Source: Ephemerocybe angulata (lineage: Eukaryota > Basidiomycota > Agaricomycetes > Agaricales > Psathyrellaceae). From it: a stretch of DNA of 64,000 nt. Positions 1 to 10,726 of the stretch are shown here, piece after piece (position 1 is the first letter of the stretch; each line of letters begins with the position of its first letter). Under the pieces are notes generated by a model. That model was not told the DNA's origin, made no database searches, and saw only the letters and a program-made list of their open reading frames with translations. A program made the position numbers and the translations under genes. Location of the stretch: positions 124,001 through 188,000 of the forward strand of contig JAACJK010000001.1 of assembly GCA_013368325.1 (NCBI GenBank), given 5' to 3'.

Positions 1-198
1 CATCTGGCTCTCGTCCAAGTCCTGAATCTGGAGTCCAGGGAATAGAACCTCAACTAAGGGATTTTCGCTGAGGTACCGGGCGTAGAGTAGCGTCCAGAAC
101 GGCTTGTAACGGCGATTGATCTGACATTTCTCGTATTCCGGGAGAAGACTGGTAAGGAGAAGGGTCTGCTTTGGTGTTGCCCATCCATTAGGGGCCAT
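1..198 (-). CDS. Partial hypothetical protein running off the left edge
   Basis: A reading frame opens at an ATG at 198 on the minus strand and stays open to base 1, so only the first 66 residues are visible. The start reads MAPNGWATPKQTLLLTSLLP, followed by a second aromatic patch (RRYKPFWTLLYARY). Spaced W-T-Q and F-W patterns of this kind occur near the N-terminus of a family of unnamed proteins often found next to transposase genes in mushroom genomes. That comparison is from memory and is weak. No catalytic motif is visible, and the rest of the gene lies outside the window. Confidence 0.5.
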   Translation of the reverse strand, partial: MAPNGWATPKQTLLLTSLLPEYEKCQINRRYKPFWTLLYARYLSENPLVEVLFPGLQIQDLDESQM

Positions 199-532
199 CG
201 TTGGACAGGGGGTAGAGTGAAACACCAGGGTACGGTGTGGATTATTTAACGAGTGAAGTCCCATCGCACCACATATTTGAGTCGATGCGCCCACAGCACC
301 GACGACATAGGTCGGGCATCCTACTATTCTTAGCTGACAGTGTTCGCCTCCAAATCCCACCTAAAGACCGTGAATAATACCTAAATCGCTCTGGTTCCAA
401 AGCTTATCTTGGGGTAAACAGTGAACAATAATAGCGGATATCTATAAAGACGTTCCTAATCATCTAAGGGGTGGCCAACGATCTATCCGCCCTTTCTCTT
501 CTACATTTGACAGCCCCAGTTTCTTCTTCTCG

Positions 533-1751
533 ATGGCCAACCAGTCTAGCATGAACCAGGTGAATGACGCCTTCCGCGGAATGACAATCTCCTTGCCGAT
601 GAAAGACTTGTTCTGCTCTGTGATCCGCGCTTTCGACCTTCGTGAGTCCCCCATCGCAGTGCCCGCCCTACATGCGAACCAGACTCTCACTACGGTTGCT
701 AGGCCGCCTCATGCTCGATACCACCTTGGTCAATGAGACGGAGTACCGTAAGCTTCTCTTCTTTTTAACCTCTCTCTCTGTATTGATGGTTCTTTCCTCC
801 AACATTTCAGATCCCGAGACTTGCCTCGCGTGCGAGGGCTCTGGATTCATTCTGACTCCCAACCCACCCCCTGCGTCGGACTCCGAGGAAGAGACTGACG
901 GTGTTGTCCAAGAGGAAGAGGACGAAGATGACAACAACCTCGGCACTTCCCATAGTACGTCTCCTACCATTTACGTAGCCTTCTCTGACTTCTCCGTGTT
1001 CCATCAAGGTGCTTCTCCTGGCGCGGGATCTACCGCAGCAGGGCCTTCTGCCGCCGGTGCTATGACGGGAACTTCTGTCACTGTTGCTGCGGCTGTTGCT
1101 TCCCTCGCAGCTGCTGCCACTAACGCCCTCCCCGTCCCGGCTCCTGCCACAGTACCTCCCGCTATCGTCCTCCCTAGCACTCCTGCCATCCCTGCCCCCG
1201 TTACCACTGCTTCCGCTGTTGTCACGGGCGCGGTCGCCAACTTCGTTCCCGCTCCTGCCCAAGGTGGTGCGCCAGCCAATCCTGGCGCTCCAACTGCCGC
1301 TATGACCGCCCTTACTGCTACCACCGTGGGTCCATACCCTATCTCAAGCATTATCCCAGGCTTCCACTCCTTGGGACCCAACAGCGCTACCCCTACGCCT
1401 CCCCCTGCTCCCTTAAGCGCCGTCTTTGCCGGCCCTGGTGGTGAGTGCCCGTGTTCGCTTCCGAGCCCTATGACTCTTCTAATTACTGACTCACCCTATG
1501 ACTCGATCTATCCGATTAGAAGAGCGCTACTACGCCGTCACGAAGGGTATCCGCGTGGGCCTGTTTGGTGGATGGTGAGCTTCCTTTCCTTTTTTCGATG
1601 GATCTGGCCTCATTAGTCCAAAATTAGGCAGGTTACCTCGCCCTACGTGACGGGTGTGGCGTCAGCCAGCTTCAGTCGTCACCGCACCCTCCAACAGGCC
1701 TTCCTGGCGTATGAGTCCGCGTACAACATGGGTTCCGTGACCTACGTCTAG
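533..1751 (+). CDS. RNase H1 N-terminal (viroplasmin-like) domain protein with Ala/Pro-rich linker
   Basis: Six exons fit with consistent phases: 533-641, 703-747, 811-954, 1009-1440, 1520-1574 and 1628-1751. The N-terminal part has a CLACEGSGF motif and an acidic stretch. The middle is a long Ala/Pro/Thr-rich low-complexity segment of about 140 residues. The C-terminus encodes EERYYAVTKGIRVGLFGGW, then YVTGVASASFSRH and a final helix, the pattern of the small viroplasmin domain found at the N-terminus of RNase H1, which binds RNA/DNA hybrids in known members. No catalytic RNase H domain follows, so a nuclease function is not supported. Splicing is needed because the domain lies in a different frame from the linker. 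The sharp TAG stop right after the domain supports the model. Confidence 0.72.
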
Positions 1752-2963
1752 AACAATTTCACGTCATCTCTTGGACCCGTCATCTCTTGGACCCTTGCAA
1801 GCTGGGCCCAAGATACGCGCTTCCCCAACTTTTTCTTTGTCTGTATACTGCCTTCCATGTACTTTGCTCCTCCTCCGTTCAATACACGTATGCGTAGCCA
1901 TGATGACACCAGGTCGGATATTCAGAAGTCTGTGAATTTTCAGGTTATGTTACTTGGCCACGTTGACGCGCAAGTGCTGCCTTGAGAGCCATTCAGAAGA
2001 CTCCACGATGCAATAAGCGCTGGACTTTGACGCCCATTCGCTTTGCCGCCGGCAGCTCATGCCGATCTAGTGCCGACCGGCATTTGCCGAACTTGGGACT
2101 TAGCGCATTTCAAAGTTGAAAGCTCAGAGCGGGCGCGAGGCAGGCCTGCAATACAGTAACGACAGACTATATTGAGACCCATGATGTACATATTAGCCAT
2201 TTGGAACTATATATGCCTAGAGATAAGTCTAACATGTCCAAAACATAGCTAAGCGGCGCATGTACCACTTGTCACTGTGTGACACCAGAACACATTATTG
2301 ACTCGAGTACCTATGCTCTGAGGCGCATAATTGGGTCTCAGATACTGCAATTGAACATTCTAATAAGTAATCTACTATATTTCAATGTGGGGACAGGCTC
2401 AGAGTGTCCCAATGTTGTTCATGATGGGCGCTTCGCACTGTTTGGCCTCTGACGACATCTTAACAAACCGCGGCGGGAACTTTCTTCCATCTAATGCTCA
2501 TATAGACCTATATATACACTTTATCGAGCTTTTTACAGTATTCCCTGGGCCTTTTAGATTACGATGCTCTAAAATGTTGACCTTGAACGCGAGTTCGCTA
2601 TAGGGAACTTGAACCAAATGTGTGCATATCAATGTCCAACCATAATTATGTTCGCCTGATTTCTCAGACACTTCATCATAAAAGAGGCCCCCATATACTG
2701 TATTTTCTATGAAAAATAACTCTTATCGGACTGCGCGATGCGACGATATTGCGCTATCTGTGTTTTCGCCGACTTCAGTGGCACAGGTATTGGCATCGCG
2801 ATTGGGACCCCGGTCATCCAAATCGGGAAACGTCAGATTCGAATCGGGAAGACCTGAATATGGAAGTACTCGAGGCTCTTCTTTGGTTCAGGTATAAAAC
2901 CCAGCCAGAGGGCGCTTGGAACCTCAGATCCTCTTGCTACCCGACCCTGTACCCTAGCCCAAA
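1752..2963. other. Intergenic region, no gene supported
   Basis: Short open frames occur (for example 2385-2603) but have no recognisable motif and poor coding character. Around 2010-2110 there is an AAGCGCT-type motif followed by GGCATTTGCCG, a pair that recurs near 21.65, 47.65 and 50.35 kb. Confidence 0.5.
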
Positions 2964-3561
2964 ATGCCTCAAGCCGCCCGTTGTGAGTTCTACGCCCCTG
3001 TTCCCATTTATTCCCCCACTCATGAGCCACATCAGTCCAGACAGTCGCCAATGGCACAGCCGTGCTTGCCGGCTCCTGGACGCGGCCGCAGGAGGCCGAC
3101 CTCACCATTGGCGCCATTGGGTACACGACCACTCTGTTAGCACGAGGAGACACGGTTGCACACTGGATTGCTTTCTGGTCTCGCTGGGAGATCGTCAATG
3201 GCGTTCCCGACACACCTGCTGGTATGAGTCGCGATGTTTTCCTCGCGTTGTATTGCGACGTAAGTTTATTCATTCCCGTCGATTCTTGGGTGCCGGCTGA
3301 CATTCGCACTAGTTCGTTATCAGCGCTGCCCTTGCCATCGCCGTCCGCGCTCGCCGAGTTGGCCGGCCCACCGTCTACACCATCCATGTGAATGTCCGCC
3401 GTCTCACCAGGCTTCGTTCCCGCCTCCGTGACATCGTCTTCAGCCCTGGCTTCAACTTCGACCGTTATCTCAACCGCCCTGTCTCCATGTCCAACACTCC
3501 CCTTTACGAGACCCTCCATGGACCCGGGGCTGTTCGCTGTCGTCGCCGTAGCCAGGGTTGA
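2964..3561 (+). CDS. Hypothetical basidiomycete protein, three exons
   Basis: The model is exon 1 at 2964-2982, exon 2 from 3036 (or 3045) to a GTAAGT donor near 3260, and exon 3 after a CACTAG acceptor near 3312, ending at TGA 3559-3561. The branch-like sequence GCTGAC sits just before the last acceptor. The product is about 160 residues, with a Trp-rich middle (TVAHWIAFWSRWEIVNG) and an Arg-rich C-terminus with VGRPTVYTIHVNVRRLTRL and a final CRRRSQG. The frame is intact and codon use is GC-rich like the neighbouring gene. I do not recognise the family; the pattern resembles small lineage-specific proteins I associate with transposon-rich mushroom loci, but no function can be given. Confidence 0.55.
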
Positions 3562-4222
3562 TGCCCTGGCGCTTTCCCCCACCTCCCCCACCCTTACATC
3601 ACCCTTTCCCTCTGAACTCGCGACTTTACGGACAATTATATCTTGAAAAAAGCGTGTAGCTGATGTTTCTGTTGTAAATATTGTAGCTACACGTTTTTAC
3701 ATCTTGAACACCACCCTGTGTGGACTTGACAATTTTTGAACTCAAGAAACTGGATTAGCGCCGCCATGAGCTGCGGGGTTGATCCGAGTCCTCGAATTCA
3801 AGAATTCGCACTTCGATGAGGCGTGCGTGTGTCACGGCCTTTTCCAGAAGCATGCGAGACTTCGAATTTTCTTATTCTGGCAACCGGGTGAGCCACGCAA
3901 GCCCGGTTAGCCCAAAGCACGTTAGCCGCCTGGTGCATCTACCTCATCCGCTGACGTCTTCCTTCGATACCCGGTCCAAAAGACGCAAAATGTTGTTATT
4001 AGAGGTGCGTGGATATGCAAGTCCTTCTTGGTGGATTCATTAACCTACTCTCGGTACCTTAGCCGCACTCATTTTCGATGTTCCTCTTCAAGTTTCGTCT
4101 CTTCGGCCGCCTACATGACTCGGGCCTCGCACAAATGTGCGTAACGTTTATGTCAGTTAGTTTAATTGACGCAATCCTCGCCCATAGATATATAAACACC
4201 ATTCAAACCTATACTGCACCAC
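3562..4222. other. Intergenic region, nothing recognised
   Basis: One 75-codon open frame at 3816-4043 has no motif. A short palindrome GCACAAATGTGC lies near 4130. A TATA-like stretch (ATAGATATATAAAC, about 4185) lies roughly 35 bases before the next gene's start and may be its promoter. Confidence 0.4.
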
Positions 4223-4650
4223 ATGAAGAAGGCACGCTTGATCCCAAAGGTCAGTGATCGCCTGATCCGTGCAGTGCAGCCCTGATCTACGATCCAGTAC
4301 CGTCCCGATTCGATTCAGATGATTATTCTGGTGGAAAATGCCAACGACTTCGGAGAAGCGGTGAAGGATGATGAAGGCGCCGTGTGGCTTGACAGTTTTT
4401 TCGAGTATTGGAAAGCACGTTTTCCCCATCTCAAAAGGCGTGATGCTAAAGCTCTGGAGGAGGAGAAAGAGGTGAGCATTGAGTGACTTTTAAACGAGGA
4501 CAAGTGAACGGATAGTGGACCCAGTTCGTTCATCAGACTTTGGCTGCTAATACCGACGAGAATCGTGCGCTTGCAGAGAAGGAGCGACTCAGGCGTTGGG
4601 GCTTGGAAGTCGACGTAGTGTTCCGTCATTGGCTAAGCATGAACCAGTAA
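4223..4650 (+). CDS. Small hypothetical protein, three exons
   Basis: Exons 4223-4249, 4319-4471 and 4525-4650 join in phase 0 using GTCAGT...TTCAG and GTGAGC...CCCAG introns, giving about 101 residues. The second exon contains WLDSFFEYWKARFPHLKRR and an acidic-basic helix; the third ends with RRWGLEVDVVFRHWLSMNQ. The product looks like a short helical, charged protein, with no signal peptide or catalytic motif. It sits just upstream of a minus-strand hypothetical gene and the KDZ transposase gene, a setting typical of small accessory frames near these transposons. Function unknown. Confidence 0.5.
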
Positions 4651-4681
4651 TATACTACGTGTGATGTATATTGAACAAATA

Positions 4682-5437
4682 TCAGTCAAAACAGCGACCT
4701 AGGTTCCAAAATCGATCAGTGCGTACTCTAAGTAAGTAGCTATAGCCACAAATGAGAGCTCGGATGTCTTCAACTGCATATGATATGAGGCGGGCGGCCC
4801 AGAGAACGTTGGCGTAGATTATAGTCTCCGTCGGACTATACTTATACATTGGCGTGGCTCCTAAAGCAGCTGAAAGCTGCTTGTATTGCTTTAGGAGTGA
4901 CGCATACATTCTCCAGAGCTCCTCCCTGACGTCGCCTTCGCTGGCTCCCCTCATTCGCTCTGCTTGACCCTCCATCTCCAGCTTGTACCGATAAACCATG
5001 CGCCCGTGTAGTGCTCCAGCTATTGGTTCCCAGACATCCTCAAAGTGCTCGAGAGAGGTAAGAGCAGCGGGGTAAGGGAGAAGCCCCACGAGGATGTCCA
5101 AGCTACTCTTGTCTAGCTCCACCTCGTCGAGAACGAGCATTTCTTGCCCTTGTGAGAAACGCTCATATATTGACCAAGTCTTCATCCACGATATCGGCAT
5201 CTTCAAGTGGTGAACTAGGGCCGGGGAAAGGGTAGGAGGCGGTTTTAGGAGAAGGTAGTGTCGACGATTCTGGGCCTTTTTCCTCGCTATAGCTCTGCGC
5301 AAAGCTGGCATTTGGTATACATGGTAGCGTACATTGCTCAATGTTACTCACTCTGGTCTCAAGTCAAGCACTGCACGCCTCTTTCTGCGAGCTTCATTCC
5401 TTTCTTGTTGAGTGAAATATTTTGCTCTTCGTCCCAT
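4682..5437 (-). CDS. Hypothetical helical protein divergent from the KDZ transposase gene
   Basis: Exon 1 (5352-5437) reads MGRRAKYFTQQERNEARRKR, and a 57-nt intron (5295-5351, GTGAGT...GCGCAG) leads in frame to AIARKKAQNRRHYLLLKPP in exon 2 (4682-5294). The lysine/arginine-rich, N-R-x-Y start is a pattern I associate with small proteins next to KDZ transposases in mushrooms. The remaining 170 or so residues are helical and acidic (HFEDVWEPIAG, EELWRMYASLLKQYKQL) with no recognised fold. About 250 residues in all. It shares a 170-base divergent promoter with the transposase gene, which suggests joint expression; that is inference. Confidence 0.6.
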
Positions 5438-5607
5438 ACGGTGAGGTTATTGGACTTGCTGGGGGTATGGGAGCGGTGGAAAAGCGTAACCTCAGATAGC
5501 GTGTGTACCGTCTGTCATAGTTCCGACCTCTCCGGCCACGAGGAAGGGATAGCGCTGCATTTCCACTCTTTCTACTGGGCATAGGTCTAGACAATACTTC
5601 GAGAGCC
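5438..5607. promoter_or_regulatory. Divergent promoter between hypothetical gene and KDZ gene
   Basis: 170 bases separate two divergent ATG codons (5437 minus, 5608 plus), so both promoters must lie here or overlap the genes. No clear TATA box is visible. Confidence 0.4.
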
Positions 5608-6758
5608 ATGCCCAAAGACGGGGGAAAGGCGTCGAAGAAATCAAAGATAAAGATATCAGCATACACGCCCACTACTCTCGATGCTCCCCCACCACCCCTT
5701 ACTGATATTCGGGCATCAACGTCTCGAACCCTACAGACGACCAAGCTCAAATCTCATACAATCGGGGGCTTCAAACTCGCAACACAAGCATCAGCATCTG
5801 GGATGTGCGCTCCGGATGTCAAAGTCAACGACTCACGCACCACAGAGGAGATTCTGGCGTCATGGCTCGACGCAGGCGAGGAGCACGGCTGGGACCCAGC
5901 ATATATCGATAGCTACCTAGAGAGGGACCTTCGACCACCGCTAAGCGATCCAGAGGAGAGTGAAGGCTTGTCAGAGCCGAAACGGCCCACAGGCGAAGGG
6001 GTACGCTCCTATTCACTGCGCTCCCAGCTTTGTTCTTACCTTACCTGCCCAGGATCGAGCCAAGCACGAGTGGAAGAAACATATCGATATGTACCTTCAA
6101 CGCCTGATTATATTAGAAGGACGAGGAGAATCTCCCCCAAGTGTGTGCAAACAGTGTGATATTATTGGTCGAAAGGCAGTGTATCGCTGCCTTTCCTGCG
6201 ACAATGTTGGGCTACTCTGTGGAGAGTGTACTGCAACAGCTCACTCGCATCAACCACTACATAGAATTCAGGTCAGTTGTTATCTAATCTCCCTATCTTA
6301 TCTCTCTTGTTGATCTAACCAAACCTCGGGCCCAGAAATGGAACGGCCACTTCTTCCTCAAGGTTCAACTCAAGTCGCTGGGAATGCGGATACAACTGGG
6401 GCATGTGCCCGGTGAGGTTTGTCCGAAGCCAGAGTCTGCCTGGGGCGACGACTTCGTCGTCATCGACACTGACGGTGTTCACAATGTGGGCCTCGATTTC
6501 TGCACATGCGGATCATCTACGAAAAGTCATGTCGAGCAGCTTCTCGACCGACGGCTCTATCCGGCGACAACGATCAATCCTAAGTCGGCTGCAACTTTCA
6601 GGGTGCTTGAAGTCTTCAAGCTATTGCAGTACGAGTCGAAGGTCTCACCTTATGAGCTTTACAACACAATCTCTCGGCTCACAGACAATACTGGCCTGAC
6701 CAGCGTAAAGGTATGTCTGGGTGAGTCTGGTTTACGAGCCCTATTTTTACTCACAATT

Positions 6759-8371
6759 CATCAGGAAAAACCCAAATTAGTAATTCCATCAGAATATCAT
6801 CAATTACATTGACAGGCAGGTATGCGAGTACAATCCTGGTAACCGACAAGTAATTGAATGTAATCACCTATAACTGAACGAGCATAAGATAGGTGCTCCC
6901 ATAATTCATCGGTAATCTTTGGGGTTTACTTTAAGATATGCTATTGATGTAAATGTCCTGAGATTCACCTGCTTATAGTAGTTATATTGTATTCTAATGT
7001 CAAGACCAGCCAATAACAATGTGTCCGCACAGTCGGCGTGCAGGCAAACAGGATTTCGTTGGACGAGATGCAATTCGAAATGCCCAAGTCGTTCAAACTC
7101 CGACGATTTGTAATTGCACGTGATCCACAGCCTGTTGATCGAACAGGTTCGGAACGACAGCGCAACATGTTCTTTCCCTCCCACCACCATCGTTGCCGTC
7201 CCTTCACCTATCCGCCCCCATATATCTCCGCTCAAGACATGGTACGTGCCCCCACGTTACTCTACCACTCACCTCACTTCTCTAGGGCGCCCTTCCGCTA
7301 GCGACTTCGCACTCGCGTCCAATGACGCCGGCCACCTCCACCTCCACCTCGCTCCCGCGTCCAACGGCGCCGAGCTCTACCTCCATGACGACTTGACGCT
7401 CACGTCCAACGACGACCACAACCACATCGGGCCCGCATCCAATGACAGGGAGCTCAGACTAGGGCGCAACGGCTTGCCAGCAACCCCTGCGCAGGCCTCA
7501 GGCCTGGTGTACTGCACCGGGTTCTCCATACTTTCTCTTGAACGGTATGGCCACTCTCTCCTGCCCTCACTAGTCTCAACTGACTGTCAAGTATGCTCTC
7601 CTCAGCCGGCTACCACAACAACTTGTCCCCCGATGCACGTATGTCCCGTGTCTGTTGCCCTTTCCCCCCTCTTCGCTCACGAGTTATGCCTCCCCTTAAC
7701 TTCCGCTGTATTACCTTCAGCAGCACCAGCATGCCAGCGCCCGTCCCATAACCGCGCCACCTCCTCCCAAATGGCACTGCCTCCCGTCCTTTCAGCACCC
7801 CGATCGCACCGGCCACCAGTCATGACAGCGGACACCCCTGCTCTGCTCGACCATCACGCCTTCCGTCCACGTCGCCAGACCCCTTTCCGAGCGCACCTTT
7901 GTGCTATACCCGCCACGCCACACCGCCCGGGACCTCCATGCTCAACTGCGGAACACCTTGCTGTCGTCGACTCGTGTGTGCGCTCGTCGTTGCTGTAGAG
8001 CACGGCTTAACCTGTCAACGTCATTCCAGCCTCTGCCATATCGTTTATGTAGACTTTCAGTATTCTCCCTGTACTTAGTATGTAGCCCTGCAATGACATT
8101 GGTTTATCATATACATCTTGTTACACTGAGGATTCCGAATGAAAAGAAATTGAATGTCAACAATACAAGATAATCTACAGACAATACAGCATGACATACT
8201 CGAGATTACCTGCAGATTACCACCAAATTACCTTGGATTTTCGAGGGGACCACTTTAATTTAGGGTAATCCAAGGTAAACAGGTAAGGAGGGTAATCGGG
8301 TAGTATTTCTATCTATTATGAGGTACTTTGTGGTATTTATCCTTGAATACCAATTCAGGTTTTCCCTGATG
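6759..8371. mobile_element. Non-autonomous DNA transposon (1.6 kb) inside a KDZ intron
   Basis: The ends are imperfect inverted repeats: the left reads CATCAGGAAAAACC and the right, reversed, CATCAGGGAAAACC, with similarity over about 27 bases. Near both ends the motif GGTAATC/GATTACC recurs (about 6911 on the left; at least five times at 8205-8300), and 8229-8240 pairs with 8263-8274 as a 12-bp inverted repeat. Removing it would leave an intron of about 56 bases with a branch-like ACTCAC, the normal size here. No transposase is recognised inside. The long frame at 7114-7998 is Pro/Ser/His-rich low complexity. Only TT is shared at the flanks, so the target duplication is not established. Confidence 0.6.
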
Positions 8372-9723
8372 TTCTACAGGACCGATATCCGAGCTTCCTT
8401 CGATTAGTACACGAATGGCGCCATTTGAAGCTTCTGAAGCGGGCAATGCGCGCACACGATCCAACCCGAACAGCGAGCGAAACGAAAGAAGGGGAGTGCG
8501 CGCTTCTATGTCCTCCGTGTCCACATCCGACTATCAACATGCCCGAGGGTTGGGAGGACGAACCGGAGGAGACCAGGTATGTTCAACTTCAGTGATCTCA
8601 ACGAGCCGCCTCTGACCCAATATAGGTATATTCATGCGCTCAATCTGGCGCTTGATGCTTGCTTCCGCTTGAAACGTAAAGACGTCTCAAGCGAGAAGGC
8701 GGATCCTGGCCTTAGCAACGGCTTCTCCTACTTTGTAAAGCAGTCGAAGTTCAATGAATATCTCGAGGAACACAAAGACGAAGTTGAGCCGAAGAGTAAC
8801 TGTTCACGCCATGACGCGGTAAATCTCGCTGATGTGAGCCCTGGTCAAGGATACGCAGCGTCGGGGGTTGCAACAGTTGAGTGCGCTCGACACAACATGA
8901 AGCGCCCGGCTGCTGTATGTGACCTTCAGAAGGGGGAGCGGTGAGTTGACCGCTTCATTTCCTGGTTCGAGACGTCAATTGATCCTATTCTAGATATTGT
9001 AATATGGACTTCATTCTACATTGGGGGATTGTTGTCCTGGCACTCGGTGTGCTGAGAACCTTCTTCATCTCCTACGACATCGCCTGTCAGTGGTCGAAGT
9101 ACCTGATGTCTCGACTCGCGAAGATCGACTCTAATGCGCCTATGCTAAAGCCCGAGACGAAGACGCGCTTTATGGTCCCCAAATTTCACCTCCCAGCACA
9201 CATTGTATCTTGTCACACAAAATTTGCATTCATGAACACTCCGGGCGCAGGGTTAGGTGACGGAGAGGCACCTGAGCGAGGTTGGGGGGAAGCCAATCCT
9301 CTAGCCCCCAGCACTCGGGAAATGGGACCCGGAACACGGCGCGATACCCTTGACTACAACTTCGGCGACTACAATTGGCGTAAGATTATTGATTTAGGTA
9401 TATTGTTTCCTACATAGCTATATCCGCTACCCCACTGACACATTCCGAAATAGGTGCTTCCCTTGGAAAGAAGATGGATACGGCTCTTTCGAAGGTTGCG
9501 GAGAACACGATAGCTCACCAAGAGCTCGAAGAAACGCTCGACCCGACTAAAGTTCAGGAATGGGCAGCGCAGATGGCGGCATGGGAGAGGGATCCGGTTG
9601 CGAACCCCAATCCATTTGAGATGACCGTGTCCTCTCCCACGCAGATTGCCGTCCGAAGGGTCCTCGCAGACGAAGAAGCAGCGGATATCGCGTCAGGCAA
9701 GGATGCGGCGCTGAGTCCAGACA

Positions 9724-9728
9724 CGCCC
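9724..9728. repeat. 5-bp target site duplication, left copy (CGCCC)
   Basis: CGCCC lies immediately before the TGT of the 5' LTR and is repeated at 16500-16504 immediately after the ACA of the 3' LTR. Confidence 0.9.
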
Positions 9729-10278
9729 TGTCGTGAACACCGGTCAGCCCACCTATTTTCTCTTCTTTTCCTTTCATTTCTTCCTTTACTATTCATTCGT
9801 GCGCATTCCTGCACACTCTTGCACACCTTTGCACACCCTTGCACACCTTCACACTGCCTTCGCTCTTCTGAGCCTTCCCCTCACTTCATGCACAGCACGT
9901 TCGTGCTTCTTATTCTCGTGCACAGCACGTTCACACCTTGTTCACACCTTTGTTCTCAGGCGCACTGCCCGCGCGCTGCCTTTTAGTCATATCGACTCAT
10001 ATGGACTCTATTGTTCTTTGGATCATTCTATTGTTCTATTTTCGTTCGAGATCATCTGGACACATATATACTCGTAGCTACTCGTTCATTATTCCCCACT
10101 TGATCTCTTTGACTATACAGGTACATAGTCGCTTCGCTCCTATTCCCTGTATTCTATTTACCTTTGACTATACAGCTCTTGTATCTGCATCGCTGCTCGT
10201 CGCTCGTCCGACCTCTGCTCCTCTGCTCTCTGCTCTCTGCTCGTCGCTCGTCCGACATCAGCCGGCGTCTTCGCCACA
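9729..10278 (+). repeat. 5' LTR (550 bp, TGT...ACA)
   Basis: Begins TGTCGTGAAC and ends TTCGCCACA. A TATA-like CATATATA lies at about 10062-10070 and ACTTGATCT follows about 30 bases later at 10098-10106, a plausible transcription start. Internal short repeats TGCACAC and GCACAGCACGTTC are visible. Confidence 0.95.
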
Positions 10279-10280
10279 TT

Positions 10281-10289
10281 AGATCAAGT
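10281..10289 (+). promoter_or_regulatory. Candidate self-priming primer binding site
   Basis: AGATCAAGT begins two bases after the 5' LTR, where a primer binding site belongs. It is the exact reverse complement of ACTTGATCT at 10098-10106 inside the LTR, at the expected 5' end of the RNA. I saw no match to a tRNA 3' end. This is the arrangement known for Tf1-type self-primed retrotransposons. Confidence 0.5.
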
Positions 10290-10726
10290 CCTCCCAACTG
10301 CGCCGACGTTCATCGTCCTCGCAGCCCCTGCTAGCCGGCACCATCGCGCCCACCCGTTCCCCCTCACCTGCAACCTCTGACGGCTCTCAACCGGACAGCT
10401 GTGCACCGTACCTTCACGGCCTACAGATCGACTCCGCCTACCTCCGATCCACCACTGATCCAGTCTGGTCCTCAGTCTACTGGTACATCGACCGGAACGG
10501 CTTAACTGTCTACACCGACTGCACAGAACAACCCTGCCCCCACGCTAAGGAAACCCAGGATTCTATCCCAGGCTTCTACCTCTCTGGCCTTCGTGGAGAA
10601 CTAGTCCTACCACTAGTCCCACAGTACCTGCACCCTACCAGCCCGCCTAGCCGCATCCCACCCCCATCGTCACCACCGCTGCCGTACTCCCCAAAGCTCC
10701 CTGACTACCCAAGTCCACCTCCTGCC

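Larger units (their letters stand above)
5608..9728 (+). pseudogene. KDZ transposase with CxC2 cysteine cluster, 5' part (split by LTR retrotransposon)
   Basis: Seven exons join in phase: 5608-6000, 6053-6271, 6336-6710, 8380-8576, 8626-8940, 8994-9397, 9454-9728. The CxC2 cluster is clear in exon 2 (CKQCDIIGRKAVYRCLSC, LLCGECTATAHSHQPLH). Exons 3-7 follow the KDZ order: DFCTCGSS, RYPSFLRLVHEWRHLKLLKR, GECALLCPPCPHP, DPGLSNGFSYFV, CSRHDAVNLADVSPGQGYAA, ARHNMKRP, SYDIACQW, VPKFHLPAHI, GEAPERGW, STREMGPGTRRDTLD. KDZ proteins are basidiomycete DNA transposases with an RNase H-like fold. The fourth intron is 1,669 bp because a DNA element sits inside it. Exon 7 is cut after codon 9726-9728 by a gypsy element; the frame resumes at 16505. 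Apart from that insertion no stop or frameshift is seen, so the gene was recently intact. Confidence 0.88.

Noticed and set aside
7114..7998. 294-codon frame inside the intron element as a transposase gene
   Set aside because: The product is Pro/Ser/His-rich low complexity with no transposase motif; intron-like GTACGT and GTATGG sites break it.
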